Notes under the pieces: model-generated | Databases searched by the model: none | What the model was told of the DNA's origin: nothing | What the model saw: the letters and a program-made list of their open reading frames with translations, nothing else | Translations under genes and position numbers: made by a program | Assembly (NCBI GenBank): GCA_963792655.1 | Contig: CAWBWU010000009.1 | Span: forward strand, 1-64,000 | Direction: 5' to 3' | Source: DOZZ01 sp963792655 | Lineage (GTDB): Bacteria > Acidobacteriota > Terriglobia > Bryobacterales > Bryobacteraceae | DNA: 64,000 nucleotides | In this document: positions 37,098 to 46,360 of the stretch, one piece after another | Layout: each line of letters starts with the position of its first letter | Numbering within the stretch: the stretch's first letter is position 1

Positions 37098-38528
37098 ATG
37101 CCCAGCGAACTGAACGACTTTTTGAGCCTTCCCTACGCGGAGCTGGAAGAGCTGAACTTGAAAGCGAAAGAGCAGCGGAAGAACCGCGTTGCCGCCGACA
37201 AGATTCAGGAGCAGCGGCTCAAGTACCTGACGGACGAGAAGCGCATCAAAGCTGTGAGCGTGCTGTTCAGCGACCTCGAAGGCCGGCTGCACATGCTCGA
37301 CTACGACAAAAAGTTTCTGCTGAATAGCTGGGACAACCTGACGTTCGACGGGTCGTCGATTCGCGGCTTCACCGCGCAGCGCGAGAGCGATCTGCGCCTC
37401 GCGATGGATTGGAGCGCGTTCTACTGGGCGCCTTCCGACATCTTCGGCGCCGGCAAAGTGTTGGTGTTCGGCGAAGTCATCGACAAAGACGGAACGCCGT
37501 ACAGTGCGGATATTCGCGGCGTGTTGAAACAGTATGCGGGCGGCCTGCATCAGAGCCACGGCTACACGCTGAACGCGGCAAACGAGATTGAAGGCTTCCT
37601 GTTTCAGGGCGTCGACGCGGAGCGCCGCTTCAATGAGACGGGGCGCTTCGATTACGTCAACACCGGCGGTTATTACCATTCGCTGCCGGGCGATTCGCTG
37701 CGCCTGTTCATCGACACCGCGGCGGAAGTGCAGCGTGCGATGGGCTTCCAGAACGAGAAAGACCACCCCGAAGTCGCGCCGTCCCAGTTCGAAATCAACT
37801 ATGGCTACGGCGAAGTAGTGGCCGCAGCCGACCAGATTCAGCTCTACAAGTTGATCTGCCGCCAGGTGGCAACGCGCATGGGCTTTACCGCAAGCTTCCT
37901 GCCCAAGCCGGTAGTCGGCGTCAACGGCAACGGCATGCACACCAACGTGTCGGTCACCAAAGATGGCAAGAACCTGATGTGGGATCCGCAAGGGGAAGAG
38001 AAGCTCAGCAAGTTCGGCTGGGAGTTCATCGATCGCATCCTCACCCATGGCAATGACATCTGCTTGCTGTTGAACGCGAGCGTCAATGCTTATCGCCGTC
38101 TTGATCCGCACTTTGAAGCGCCGAATCAGATCAAGGCATCAGCCGTCGATCGCGGTTCGATGATTCGCATCCCCATCGGCAACGAGCGCAGTTCACGTGT
38201 CGAAGTTCGTTCGGTAGCACCCGATGCGAATCCCTACATGGCGCTGCTGGCCGTGTTCCGCACCGGTCTCGACGGCACCACAGCCAAGATCGACAATTTG
38301 CGCAGCGCGGATCGCTATCTGCCCGACAACATCTACGACGCGCTTTCAAACTTCCGCGGCGCGGAGTGGACCAGCACGCTGCTGGGCGCCGATGTAAAGG
38401 GCCGTTACGCAGACCTGAAGCAGGCTTCGGCAGATCGCTGCCCGCGCCTTCTTGGCACCGTGGTCAAGGCGCCCGAGGTTCAATATCACCACGAAGTTTA
38501 TAACCAGTTGCTCTGGAACCAGTTCTAG
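37098..38528 (+). CDS. glnA: Glutamine synthetase
   Basis: GS makes glutamine from glutamate, ammonia and ATP. ATG 37098 follows AAGGAG. The 476-residue protein shows the N-terminal FTDxxG-like SDLEGRLHM region, DGSSIRGF, the ATP/metal core NEIEGFLF and FEINYGYGE, and VGVNGNGMHTNVS. The adenylylation motif of E. coli-type GSI (NLYDLP) is not present at the expected place; the sequence there reads NIYDALSNF. Control by adenylylation is therefore doubtful, whereas P-II control via adjacent glnB is plausible. Confidence 0.93.
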   Translation: MPSELNDFLSLPYAELEELNLKAKEQRKNRVAADKIQEQRLKYLTDEKRIKAVSVLFSDLEGRLHMLDYDKKFLLNSWDNLTFDGSSIRGFTAQRESDLRLAMDWSAFYWAPSDIFGAGKVLVFGEVIDKDGTPYSADIRGVLKQYAGGLHQSHGYTLNAANEIEGFLFQGVDAERRFNETGRFDYVNTGGYYHSLPGDSLRLFIDTAAEVQRAMGFQNEKDHPEVAPSQFEINYGYGEVVAAADQIQLYKLICRQVATRMGFTASFLPKPVVGVNGNGMHTNVSVTKDGKNLMWDPQGEEKLSKFGWEFIDRILTHGNDICLLLNASVNAYRRLDPHFEAPNQIKASAVDRGSMIRIPIGNERSSRVEVRSVAPDANPYMALLAVFRTGLDGTTAKIDNLRSADRYLPDNIYDALSNFRGAEWTSTLLGADVKGRYADLKQASADRCPRLLGTVVKAPEVQYHHEVYNQLLWNQF

Positions 38529-38539
38529 AGCGGCATGGA

Positions 38540-38572
38540 GGCCGGGCACTTCACAGGTGCCCGGCCTTTTTT
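38540..38572 (+). terminator. Rho-independent terminator after glnA
   Basis: The 10-bp stem GGCCGGGCAC/GTGCCCGGCC has a seven-base loop and is followed by six T residues. Confidence 0.92.
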
Positions 38573-38602
38573 GCGTTTAAACGACAGTGTTGTAATAGTG
38601 GC

Positions 38603-39109
38603 ATGCGCAAGTGGTTGCCACTGGTTGTGGCTGTGGTCTTTACCGGTCAGTTGGTCGCCGCAGAAGCAACTCTGGAGAAGTTCGCGGGCAAATGGAAGAT
38701 GGATCCCACTCGCAGCGAATCGGCCCACCAGGATGTCCCTATGGGGCCGTCGACGGTGGTGATCCGGGTGGCGCCGGACGCAGTCACGATCGAGACGACC
38801 CGCGTCGACTCGGGCGCGCCGGAATTTCACGAGACTCTGAATTTTAAGCCCGACGGTTCAGAAACGGTCAGCACAGGCGAAGGCGGCACCGCCGTAAAGG
38901 GCAAGCTGAAGCTAGACGGTCCAAGGCTGGTGGTCGAGACCGTGCGCGATCTGCAGGATTCCACCGTAACAACGCGCTACGTGCACACGCTCAGCGCGAG
39001 CGGCCGTGATCTTACCATCGATAAAACACTGGCCGTCCAACACGGGTACATGGGCCGCAGCGCTCCGACAACAGGCCGCGGTAAAGACGTGTTCGTACGT
39101 GTGGATTGA
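38603..39109 (+). CDS. Secreted protein of unknown function, lipocalin-like beta composition
   Basis: The 168-residue product has a signal peptide (about residues 1-20, ending QLVAAE). The mature part starts with LEKFAGKWKMDPTRSE, a phrase typical of small secreted beta proteins in this phylum, and is otherwise predicted as strands (VVIRVAPDAVTIETTRV, then KLKLDGPRLVVETVRD). No catalytic motif is visible. It begins right after the glnA terminator and seems to be transcribed alone. I do not recognise a named family. Confidence 0.65.
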   Translation: MRKWLPLVVAVVFTGQLVAAEATLEKFAGKWKMDPTRSESAHQDVPMGPSTVVIRVAPDAVTIETTRVDSGAPEFHETLNFKPDGSETVSTGEGGTAVKGKLKLDGPRLVVETVRDLQDSTVTTRYVHTLSASGRDLTIDKTLAVQHGYMGRSAPTTGRGKDVFVRVD

Positions 39110-39181
39110 GGAAGCGAGCGTCGAGGATCCGCATCCATGGCCGAAAAGGTATAGCTGCGATATTCTCGATCTAGAGTTCAC

Positions 39182-39487
39182 ATGAGCCTGACCGACGAAG
39201 ATAAGGGCTGGTTTTCGAGACAACTCGACGAACGAGAGAAGCGCGGCGACGCACGAGTCGACGCCCTGCAACAGCGCGTGGACGCACTATTCGACGCCCT
39301 GGAAAAGCGCGTGTATGCACGAGTCGACGCCCTGGAAACACGCATGCATCAGGAGATGGAAGCCCTGGAAATGCGCATGCGAGAGCACATCGAGGCTGTC
39401 GAAACGCGGCTTGTTGCTGAGTTCTGGAAATGGGCGCGGACGGCCGAGGCGCGGTACCGGCAGAATCAGTCCGTGCTTCAGGGTTGA
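39182..39487 (+). CDS. Small coiled-coil protein interrupted by an in-frame TGA
   Basis: The 101-residue product is a nearly continuous coiled coil with repeated RVDALxxRV and MxxALEMRM heptads. After the TGA at 39485-39487 the same frame continues for 24 more codons as TALEERLSILEDRFNERERG before the next stop at 39560-39562, keeping the heptad pattern. The likely full protein is therefore about 126 residues, shortened here by a nonsense change or a base error. Function is unknown. The extended end would overlap the convergent dnaE2 stop by a few bases. Confidence 0.55.
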   Translation: MSLTDEDKGWFSRQLDEREKRGDARVDALQQRVDALFDALEKRVYARVDALETRMHQEMEALEMRMREHIEAVETRLVAEFWKWARTAEARYRQNQSVLQG

Positions 39488-39555
39488 ACTGCGCTCGAAG
39501 AGCGTTTGTCGATTCTCGAAGACCGGTTCAATGAGCGAGAACGCGGTCCAAGACC

Positions 39556-42500
39556 TCAATGAAAATTGTGCGCCGGGGCAACTGCGGTCTGGGCATCGAG
39601 CGGCTCTACGTTTCTTGCCAGCACGTGGATCACGCCATCGACGTTTTGTAGTTTGCCTTCCACCAATAACCACGAGCTCGATAAGATCTTCAACCGCTGC
39701 GTGTCAAAAAATCCGGCATAATCACCGCGTTGCAGATGCCGGTTTCATCTTCGATGCTCAGAAACACAATGCCTTTCGCCGTGCCGGGCCGCTGACGCAC
39801 AATCACATTGCCGGCGACCCGCACCAGGCCGCCTGCCGGGATTTGCACCAGATCACGCGCCGGTGTGACGCCTAGATCATTCATCTCTTCGCGCCGGTGC
39901 GCCATGGGGTGGCGGCCGATGGTGACGCCCGTGCCGATATAGTCGGCTGTGAGTCGTTCTTCGGTGCTCATTGCAAGCAGCGGAGATTCCGGCGCAGTCT
40001 CCGGCACGCTGGCCAGCAGTGGACCAACCGGACGAACCGCGCGTCCGCTTTTCCAGAGCGCATCACGACGGTGCTCTGCATCAAGACCGTTCAGTGCACC
40101 GATCGCGGCCAGGCGCTTCATCTCGTCGGCATGCAGTTGCGGCACACGGCGTGTGATGTCGGCAATGTCTTCGAACGGCGCGGCATGCCGTGCCGCAACG
40201 ATCGCTTCGCCCGCTTCAGCGCGCAAGCCCCGCGCATAACGCAGTCCCAAACGCAGTGCATGGTCTTCGATAGTGCAGTTCCATTCCGAACAGGTCACGT
40301 CCACCGGCAGCACGCGCAAGCCATGCCGCTGAGCGTCTTTGATCAGCACCGCCGGATGATAAAAGCCCATCGGCTGGTTATTCAATAGCGCGCACGTGAA
40401 CGCATCCAGATAGTGCGTCTTCAGATAAGCACTGGCATAGGCGAGCAACGCGAAGCTTGCCGCGTGCGATTCGGGAAAGCCGTACAGTGCGAACGCGGTG
40501 ATCGACTGCACGATGATGTCCTGCGTGTGGCCCGTGATTCCGTTCTGGTTCATGCCCGCGCGCAGTTTGATCTCGATATCTTTCATGCGCTCTTTGGAAC
40601 GTTTGAAGCCCAGCGCGCGCCGCAACTCTTCTGCTTCGCCGCCGGTGAAGTTCGCCGCCACCATGGCTATGCGCAACAACTGCTCCTGAAATAGCGGCAC
40701 GCCCAGGGTTCTAGCCAACACGGGCTCGAGCAGCGGATGCAGACATTCCACCTTCTCGCGCCCTTGACGTCTCGCAAGATACGGATGCACCATCTTGCCG
40801 ACAATCGGCCCGGGACGAATGATCGCTACCTGCACGACGAGGTCATAAAACTTCACTGGCTTCATGCGCGGCAGGGAAGCCTGTTGTGCGCGGCTCTCCA
40901 CTTGAAACAGACCGATGGTGTCGGCCTTCTGCAGCGCTGCGTAAACTTTCGGATCGTCGGGCGGCAGATGCCCGAGATCAAGCTCCTGCCCCCAATGGTC
41001 ACGAATCAAGACCAGCGATTCTTCGAGCACGGCCATCATGCCAAGCCCCAACAGATCGACTTTGATGATGCCGAGGTCGGCGCAGTCCTCCTTGTCCCAT
41101 TGCACGACAACGCGGCCCGGCATCGACGCCGGTTCGAGCGGCACCACGCAATCGAGACGGCCCTGGCACACAACCATGCCGCCCGAGTGCTGCCCCAGGT
41201 GCCGGGGCAGATCCTGAATGGCCGTCACGAGCTCCAGGAATTTCTGAATGCGCGGGTGCTCCAGATCGAGCCCCGCTTCAGAGAACTGGTTCTTCGTGGT
41301 GTCGTCCGGATCTTTCCAGCCCCAGATAGGCACCAGCGCCGAAACTTTATCGAGCGTCGAAACTTCAAAGCCCATCACCTTGCCCACTTCGCGCGCTGCG
41401 GACCGGCCGCGGTAGGTGATGACGTTGGCAGTCATCGCGGAGCCCATTTTTCCGTAGCGTTCATACACGTGCTGGATGACGCGTTCGCGCTGGTCGCCGC
41501 TGGGCAAATCAAGATCAATGTCGGGCCACTCGCCGCGTTCTTCGGAGAGGAACCGCTCGAACAGCAACTCCATGCCGACCGGATCCACCGCCGTGATGCC
41601 CAGCGCATAGCAGACCGCGCTATTCGCCGCCGAGCCGCGGCCCTGCACCAGAATCCCTTGATCGCGGCAGAAGCGCACAATGTCCCAGACGATCAGGAAG
41701 TAGCCTTCGAGCTTGAGCTTCTCGATCATGGCGAGCTCGCGTTCGATCTGCTGCCGTGCGCGGTCATGATACGGGCGGTACCGCCGGCGCGCACCTTCTT
41801 CGGTGCGCTTGCGCAGGAACGACATCTGCGTGTCGCCCGGTGGCACCGGGTACTCGGGAAACTGATAACCCAGGTCAGACAGCGTGAAATTCAACTTCGA
41901 CGAAACGCCTTGCGTGTTGGCAATCGCTTCCGGGATATCGGCGAAGAGCTTCGCCATCTCCTCAGGCCGTTTCAGATGACGCTCGGCGTTGCGTGAGAGC
42001 AGACGCCCGGCAGCTTCGAGTGTCGTCTTATGGTGCAGGCACGTGAAGACATCCAGAATCTGCCGCTGTTCAGGCAACGCATGACAAACACCATTGGTCG
42101 CCACCAACGGCACGCGCAAACTGCGAGCAAGCGACACCACTGCCTGATTGCGCGCCTCTTCTTCACGATGAAAGTGGCGCTGCAGTTCGGCGTACACGTT
42201 GGGACGGCCGTAAGTGTAGAGAATGCGGTCGAGCGTCTGGCGCGCATCGCCGCGCGCGAGCGCCAGGGCCAGGGGACCTTGTTCATCTCCGGTCAGGCAG
42301 ATCAGGCCTTCGGCAAATTCTTCGAGCTCTTCGGGAGTTGCTGCCGCGGGCGAATGTTTGGGTACGCGCATCTTCATCCGCGTGATCAAACGGCATAGGT
42401 TTTGATAGCCCGTGCGGCTCTTCGCGAGCAACGGATAGCGTGCACCGTCGGTGCAGGCAACTTCGGCGCCCGGATGCGCAATGATGCCCGCCTTCTTCGC

Positions 42501-42668
42501 TGCGATGTGAAAGCGCGGAAGACCCGAGACGCCGTCGATATCCAGCATCCCCAACGCCGGATAACCGAGTTCCGCGGCCACCTCAGAATACTCTTCCGGT
42601 ACGGCGGCGCCTTGCAGAAAGCTGAAGGCGGAACGGCAATGGAGTTCAATGTAGGGGGTGAGGAGCAT
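39556..42668 (-). CDS. dnaE2: Error-prone DNA polymerase III alpha subunit, DnaE2/ImuC (one frameshift near the 3' end)
   Basis: DnaE2 is the damage-inducible polymerase of mutagenic repair, usually working with ImuA and ImuB. From ATG 42668 (MLLTPYIELHCRSAFSFLQG) the protein has the PHP region and the polymerase core (GRGSAANSAVCYALGIT, PDIDLDLPSG, LGQHSGGM). The frame appears to stop at 39690, but a missing base in the A run at 39706-39711 explains this. With it restored, translation continues FFDTQRLKILSSSWLLVEGK and ends APAHNFH at 39556, the usual DnaE2 tail. Full length is about 1,036 residues. No imuA or imuB is next to it. Confidence 0.93.
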
Positions 42669-42750
42669 TCGCCTTTTGTTCGCCTGCACTCCATTTACGC
42701 AGATAGACGCTTGGCGGTCAAGCCGCAAGGCTCGCGCATATACTGGGCGC

Positions 42751-43629
42751 ATGAGATTGGTGATGGCATTCGCATTGGCTTGGCAGGCGTTCGCGCAAGG
42801 TCCGTCGCGGCCGCCGATTGTGGGCGTCGCGAACATTGCCCTGAAGACTGCTGACCTCGCGGCGTCGCGTGAGTTCTACGGCAAGTGGCTGGGTTACGAG
42901 GAGCCGTTCACACTGGGCGGCGTCACGTTCTTCAAGGTCAACGATCACCAGTACATCGAAGTTTCGCCAACCCTGAAAAGTCCCACCGAAGATCGCCTCT
43001 CGCACATTGCGTTTGAAACCACCAACGTTCAACAGTTGCGCGACTACCTCGCGGCGCATGACGTTACAGTTCCCGCTACTCTGACCAAAGACTCCGCCGG
43101 CAATCTCAGCGTCACGGTGAAAGATCCAGACGGCCACGACGTCGAATTTGTTCAGTACATGCCTGGTTCGCTGCATAGCAAGAGCTTCGGCACGGCGATG
43201 CCGGACAGCCGTGTGTCGAAGCACATGATCCATGTCGGCTTTACTGTGCAGGACCCGGCCGCGGCCAATCGTTTCTACAAAGACATCCTCGGCTTTCGCG
43301 AGACGTGGCATGGCGGCATGAAAGATGACAAGACCGATTGGGTCGACATGCGTGTGCCGGATGGAACCGACTGGCTCGAATACATGCTCAACGTGAAAGA
43401 TCCGACTCCAAAGCGGCTCGGCGTGATGAACCATCTGGCGCTTGGAGTCGACAGTGTGGATGATGGCTACAAAACACTGCAAGCGCACGGCGCAAAGCTC
43501 AATGAGCAGCCGAAAGTAGGCCGCGACGGTAAGCGGCAGTTGAACATGTACGACAAAGATTTAACGCGCTCGGAACTGATGGAGTTCAAGCAGGTCGAGA
43601 AGGCCTGCTGCTCGGAGATGCTGCAGTAG
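42751..43629 (+). CDS. Secreted protein with two VOC (glyoxalase-like) domains
   Basis: From ATG 42751 the protein has 292 residues: a signal peptide (about 1-16, WQAFAQ) and two VOC modules, the first with VANIALKTADLAASREFYGK and DPDGHDVEFVQ, the second with MIHVGFTVQDPAAANRFYKD and WLEYML. Metal ligands of the VOC type (His/Glu) can be placed in both. Members include dioxygenases, glyoxalases and resistance proteins; the substrate is unknown. A longer in-frame start at 42658 would overlap the divergent dnaE2 and lacks a signal sequence. Confidence 0.85.
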   Translation: MRLVMAFALAWQAFAQGPSRPPIVGVANIALKTADLAASREFYGKWLGYEEPFTLGGVTFFKVNDHQYIEVSPTLKSPTEDRLSHIAFETTNVQQLRDYLAAHDVTVPATLTKDSAGNLSVTVKDPDGHDVEFVQYMPGSLHSKSFGTAMPDSRVSKHMIHVGFTVQDPAAANRFYKDILGFRETWHGGMKDDKTDWVDMRVPDGTDWLEYMLNVKDPTPKRLGVMNHLALGVDSVDDGYKTLQAHGAKLNEQPKVGRDGKRQLNMYDKDLTRSELMEFKQVEKACCSEMLQ

Positions 43630-44400
43630 CTAAGCGACGCCCAGGCGTTGCTTCAGGAGCTTCACTCGTTCGCGGCTGACCGTCAGCTCCGTGGCTTTGG
43701 CATCGTTCAGGCGCAGCATCACACGATCGCCGAACCACGCGTGAATGTCTTTGACAAAAGGCAGATGGACGATCGTCGACCGGTGGATACGCACGAACTC
43801 CGCTGGATCGAGCCGCTCTTCTAATTGAGCAATGGTCAAATCCATCACGTAATCTTTTGCGGCGGTGGCAGCATACACCAGCTTGTCGGTTGCGTAGAAA
43901 TGCGTGACGCCCGCGACATCGACCAACTCGATGCGATCGCCGAGCTTCGATGCGAGCCGCGCAACGTAAGCTGCTTTCGCCGGCAGCATGGCCGCTAACT
44001 GCGCGAGCACCGCGTCGACCGATGGCCGCTCCTCAACACCGCCGCGGATACGATCGATTTTGTTCAACGCGCGCTCGAGCTGCGCTTCCTGAATGGGCTT
44101 AAGCAAATAGTCGATCGAGTTCACTTCAAAGGCGCGCAGTGCGTGTTCAGAGTACGCCGTGGTGAAGATTACCAGCGGTTGCGGATTCAGCCGCGCGAGC
44201 ATTTCAAATCCGTTCAGCCCGGGCATTTCGATATCGGTGATCACCACATCGCAGGCCTCACGCCCCAACATCTCAACTGCACGCGATGAGTCGGTCGTCC
44301 GGCCCGTGATCTCGACCCGTCCTGTTTGTTCCAGCAGCCGGCACAGGCGATTCAACGCCAGCTCTTCATCGTCAACTGCAAAAACACGTAGCAGCTTCAT
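43630..44400 (-). CDS. LytTR-family response regulator
   Basis: The 256-residue protein has a receiver domain with the phosphorylated Asp56 in VVITDIEMPG, the switch Thr in FTTAYSEHA and Lys in DYLLKPI, then a LytTR DNA-binding domain near residues 150-256 (FVRIHRSTIVHL and LTVSRERVKLLKQRLG). It overlaps the kinase gene by four bases (ATGA), so the two are a two-component pair. The target genes are not visible here. Confidence 0.93.
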   Translation of the reverse strand: MKLLRVFAVDDEELALNRLCRLLEQTGRVEITGRTTDSSRAVEMLGREACDVVITDIEMPGLNGFEMLARLNPQPLVIFTTAYSEHALRAFEVNSIDYLLKPIQEAQLERALNKIDRIRGGVEERPSVDAVLAQLAAMLPAKAAYVARLASKLGDRIELVDVAGVTHFYATDKLVYAATAAKDYVMDLTIAQLEERLDPAEFVRIHRSTIVHLPFVKDIHAWFGDRVMLRLNDAKATELTVSRERVKLLKQRLGVA

Positions 44401-45443
44401 GGAATCAGAAAGCTTACCGTCGTACCGCCAGGCTCTGGCACCACGTCGAGCGTGGCGGCCGTTCCGCAGAGTGACCGCAAACGTTCGCGCAGACTTTCTA
44501 AACCATGGCCCACGGGTAAATCATCGGCGCGAAACCCAGGGCCGTCATCCCAGACTTCGAAACGCGTTCCGTTTGCGCAGGCTCTTCCGAGTACGCGCAA
44601 GTGCGTAGTGACGCGGCGGTTGCTCACCACATGTTTGATCACGTTCTCGGCCAGCGATTGCAGGGATAGCGGCGGAACACGCACACGGCGCACCTCTTCA
44701 GGTACATCGATTGCATACTCGAGCCGCGCTCCGAACCGCGCTTGTTCAATCTCCAGATACTCCTGTACGATGTGCAGCTCGCGATCGAGCGGCACCAGGC
44801 CCGATTGCGGCGAATCGAGCGAGAAGCGCAGCAGGTCGGCGATCTGCCCCAACAATCGTTCAGCACGAACCGGATCGTCGGCAATCAACGAAGAGACAGA
44901 ATTGATCGCATTGAAAAGAAAGTGCGGGTGCACGCGTGATTGCAGTGAGGCCAGGCGCGCTTCACTGGCCATCTTGAGCGCGCGCTCGCGTTCGAGCTCG
45001 TTCTTCTGCAATGCAAGCTGGCTCGACCGCACACGGCCGCGTGCTTCATTTTCAAAAGCGGTGAAAATTGTGACCACCGTAGCAACCACCAGCGAGATGC
45101 GGAAGGCGCTGAGGAATCCCGGAATGAAGTGGTAGTGCGGGACCACCATCAGAAAGAACAGCCCAGCGAGCGCACAGCCAGTGCATGTTGCGATCACCAA
45201 CGCCGCAGATCGCAGCAGCCACCGTGCCGCCGCCGGCAGCTTATGCGTGAGGGGCCACAGCCGCGGCAGTCCTGCCAGCATGGGCCAGCCCACGCACATT
45301 GTGTAGATCAGCGAATAGCCGTACACTCTCGCATATTCGACCAGTGCTTCGTGCGGGTTCAGGATCCACTCGATCGCAGGTGCGGACAGCGCAATCAGCC
45401 CTGTCCACACGGCCATCCTTCCTGCGAAGCGAAGCTTAGTCAT
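44397..45443 (-). CDS. LytS/YpdA-family sensor histidine kinase
   Basis: The 348-residue membrane protein has about four hydrophobic segments in residues 10-130, a coiled-coil linker, the His_kinase motif VHPHFLFNAINS (His near 174) and a HATPase domain ending with DDGPGF and GHGLESLRERL. It has no large extracellular domain, so the signal is probably sensed in or near the membrane. It is co-transcribed with the LytTR regulator directly downstream. Confidence 0.92.
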   Translation of the reverse strand: MTKLRFAGRMAVWTGLIALSAPAIEWILNPHEALVEYARVYGYSLIYTMCVGWPMLAGLPRLWPLTHKLPAAARWLLRSAALVIATCTGCALAGLFFLMVVPHYHFIPGFLSAFRISLVVATVVTIFTAFENEARGRVRSSQLALQKNELERERALKMASEARLASLQSRVHPHFLFNAINSVSSLIADDPVRAERLLGQIADLLRFSLDSPQSGLVPLDRELHIVQEYLEIEQARFGARLEYAIDVPEEVRRVRVPPLSLQSLAENVIKHVVSNRRVTTHLRVLGRACANGTRFEVWDDGPGFRADDLPVGHGLESLRERLRSLCGTAATLDVVPEPGGTTVSFLIP

Positions 45444-45471
45444 CGGAGCGTTCTCACACGTTAGCTCAAAG

Positions 45472-46140
45472 CTATTTGCCGATGTGGCAGCCGACGCACA
45501 TCGATTGCGCAGGCGTTAACTTCCCCGTCGCGAGCCACGTGTCGGCGCGGCGTTGATACTCGGTGTTCGGCAGTTCCTTCACGACGCGCTGGAAGTAGGG
45601 ACGCGCCTTTTCATTCTCGCCGAGCCGGCTGTACCCGTCGGCAATTCCGAACAATACCTGCCCGCGCATGTGTTCATCGAGCTTCGCGAAATAAGCGTCC
45701 TCGATAACGAGCACATGTTCCAAGTCCCTGACCCCGGTGCGCACCAGCCCAGCCACCTGCGGTCCCTGCATGCCGACCGTCGATTGCAGCAGGACCGCAC
45801 CGCGCGGCGCGAGAACAGCAGGATCGTCCGGGTGAGAAGCCACGGCCTTCGCCATCTCTTCGGATCCCTTCAAGAAAAGTTGCATGCCGCGCGCACTGTC
45901 GCCCTGCTGAAAAGCCTGTCCACCCTGAAAGTAAACTCCGCTTCCGTGCCAAACCATTGCCTCTCCATTATTCGGTTCGGTCGCCAGTAATTCTTCGGTT
46001 GCCTTTAAGCCGGTTTCCATCGATTTCGTATCGCCATTAAATCCGGCGAAGAATAAGTTGCGGACTTTCGCGTCAACTCCGCGTGTCTCGGCTGCCTGAA
46101 TTACGCTCATTGCGAGTATCAGAAAAGTGACTCGGTGCAT
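45472..46140 (-). CDS. Secreted TPR-like protein with a C-terminal haem c motif
   Basis: The 222-residue protein has a signal peptide (to about residue 17, VIQAAE), a helical TPR-like region (ATEELLATEPNNGEAMVWHG, then SRLGENEKARPYFQRVV) and at the very end CVGCH (about residues 215-219, followed only by IGK). AGGAGA precedes ATG 46140. If the CxxCH is loaded with haem, the protein would be a small periplasmic cytochrome on a TPR scaffold. I know no named family for this arrangement. It lies 28 bp upstream of the kinase gene on the same strand and could be co-transcribed. Confidence 0.7.
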   Translation of the reverse strand: MHRVTFLILAMSVIQAAETRGVDAKVRNLFFAGFNGDTKSMETGLKATEELLATEPNNGEAMVWHGSGVYFQGGQAFQQGDSARGMQLFLKGSEEMAKAVASHPDDPAVLAPRGAVLLQSTVGMQGPQVAGLVRTGVRDLEHVLVIEDAYFAKLDEHMRGQVLFGIADGYSRLGENEKARPYFQRVVKELPNTEYQRRADTWLATGKLTPAQSMCVGCHIGK

Positions 46141-46360
46141 GTGGATCTCCTCTGTTTGCAGTCTGAAGGGAGCACCGCCTGAACGCGCGGAGTTATGGAT
46201 GAACAGTGGGGATTATCCGACAGGCGGTACTTGAGTGGCGACCAGACGCGTGGCTGCCGGAGCGAAATTCAGCAGTGACAAGCATTTCTATTTGTAATAC
46301 CGCGTCGAAAAAGCGTCGCTATTTTTAACCCCGGTAAGTGTGGATAGTCATCCGACACTT

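Noticed and set aside
36732..38111. 459-residue antisense ORF opposite glutamine synthetase
   Set aside because: The plus-strand product is a complete glutamine synthetase, and the antisense frame has no recognisable motif.
40737..41996. 419-residue antisense ORF opposite dnaE2
   Set aside because: The minus strand carries the polymerase core throughout; the antisense frame is His/Arg-rich shadow sequence.
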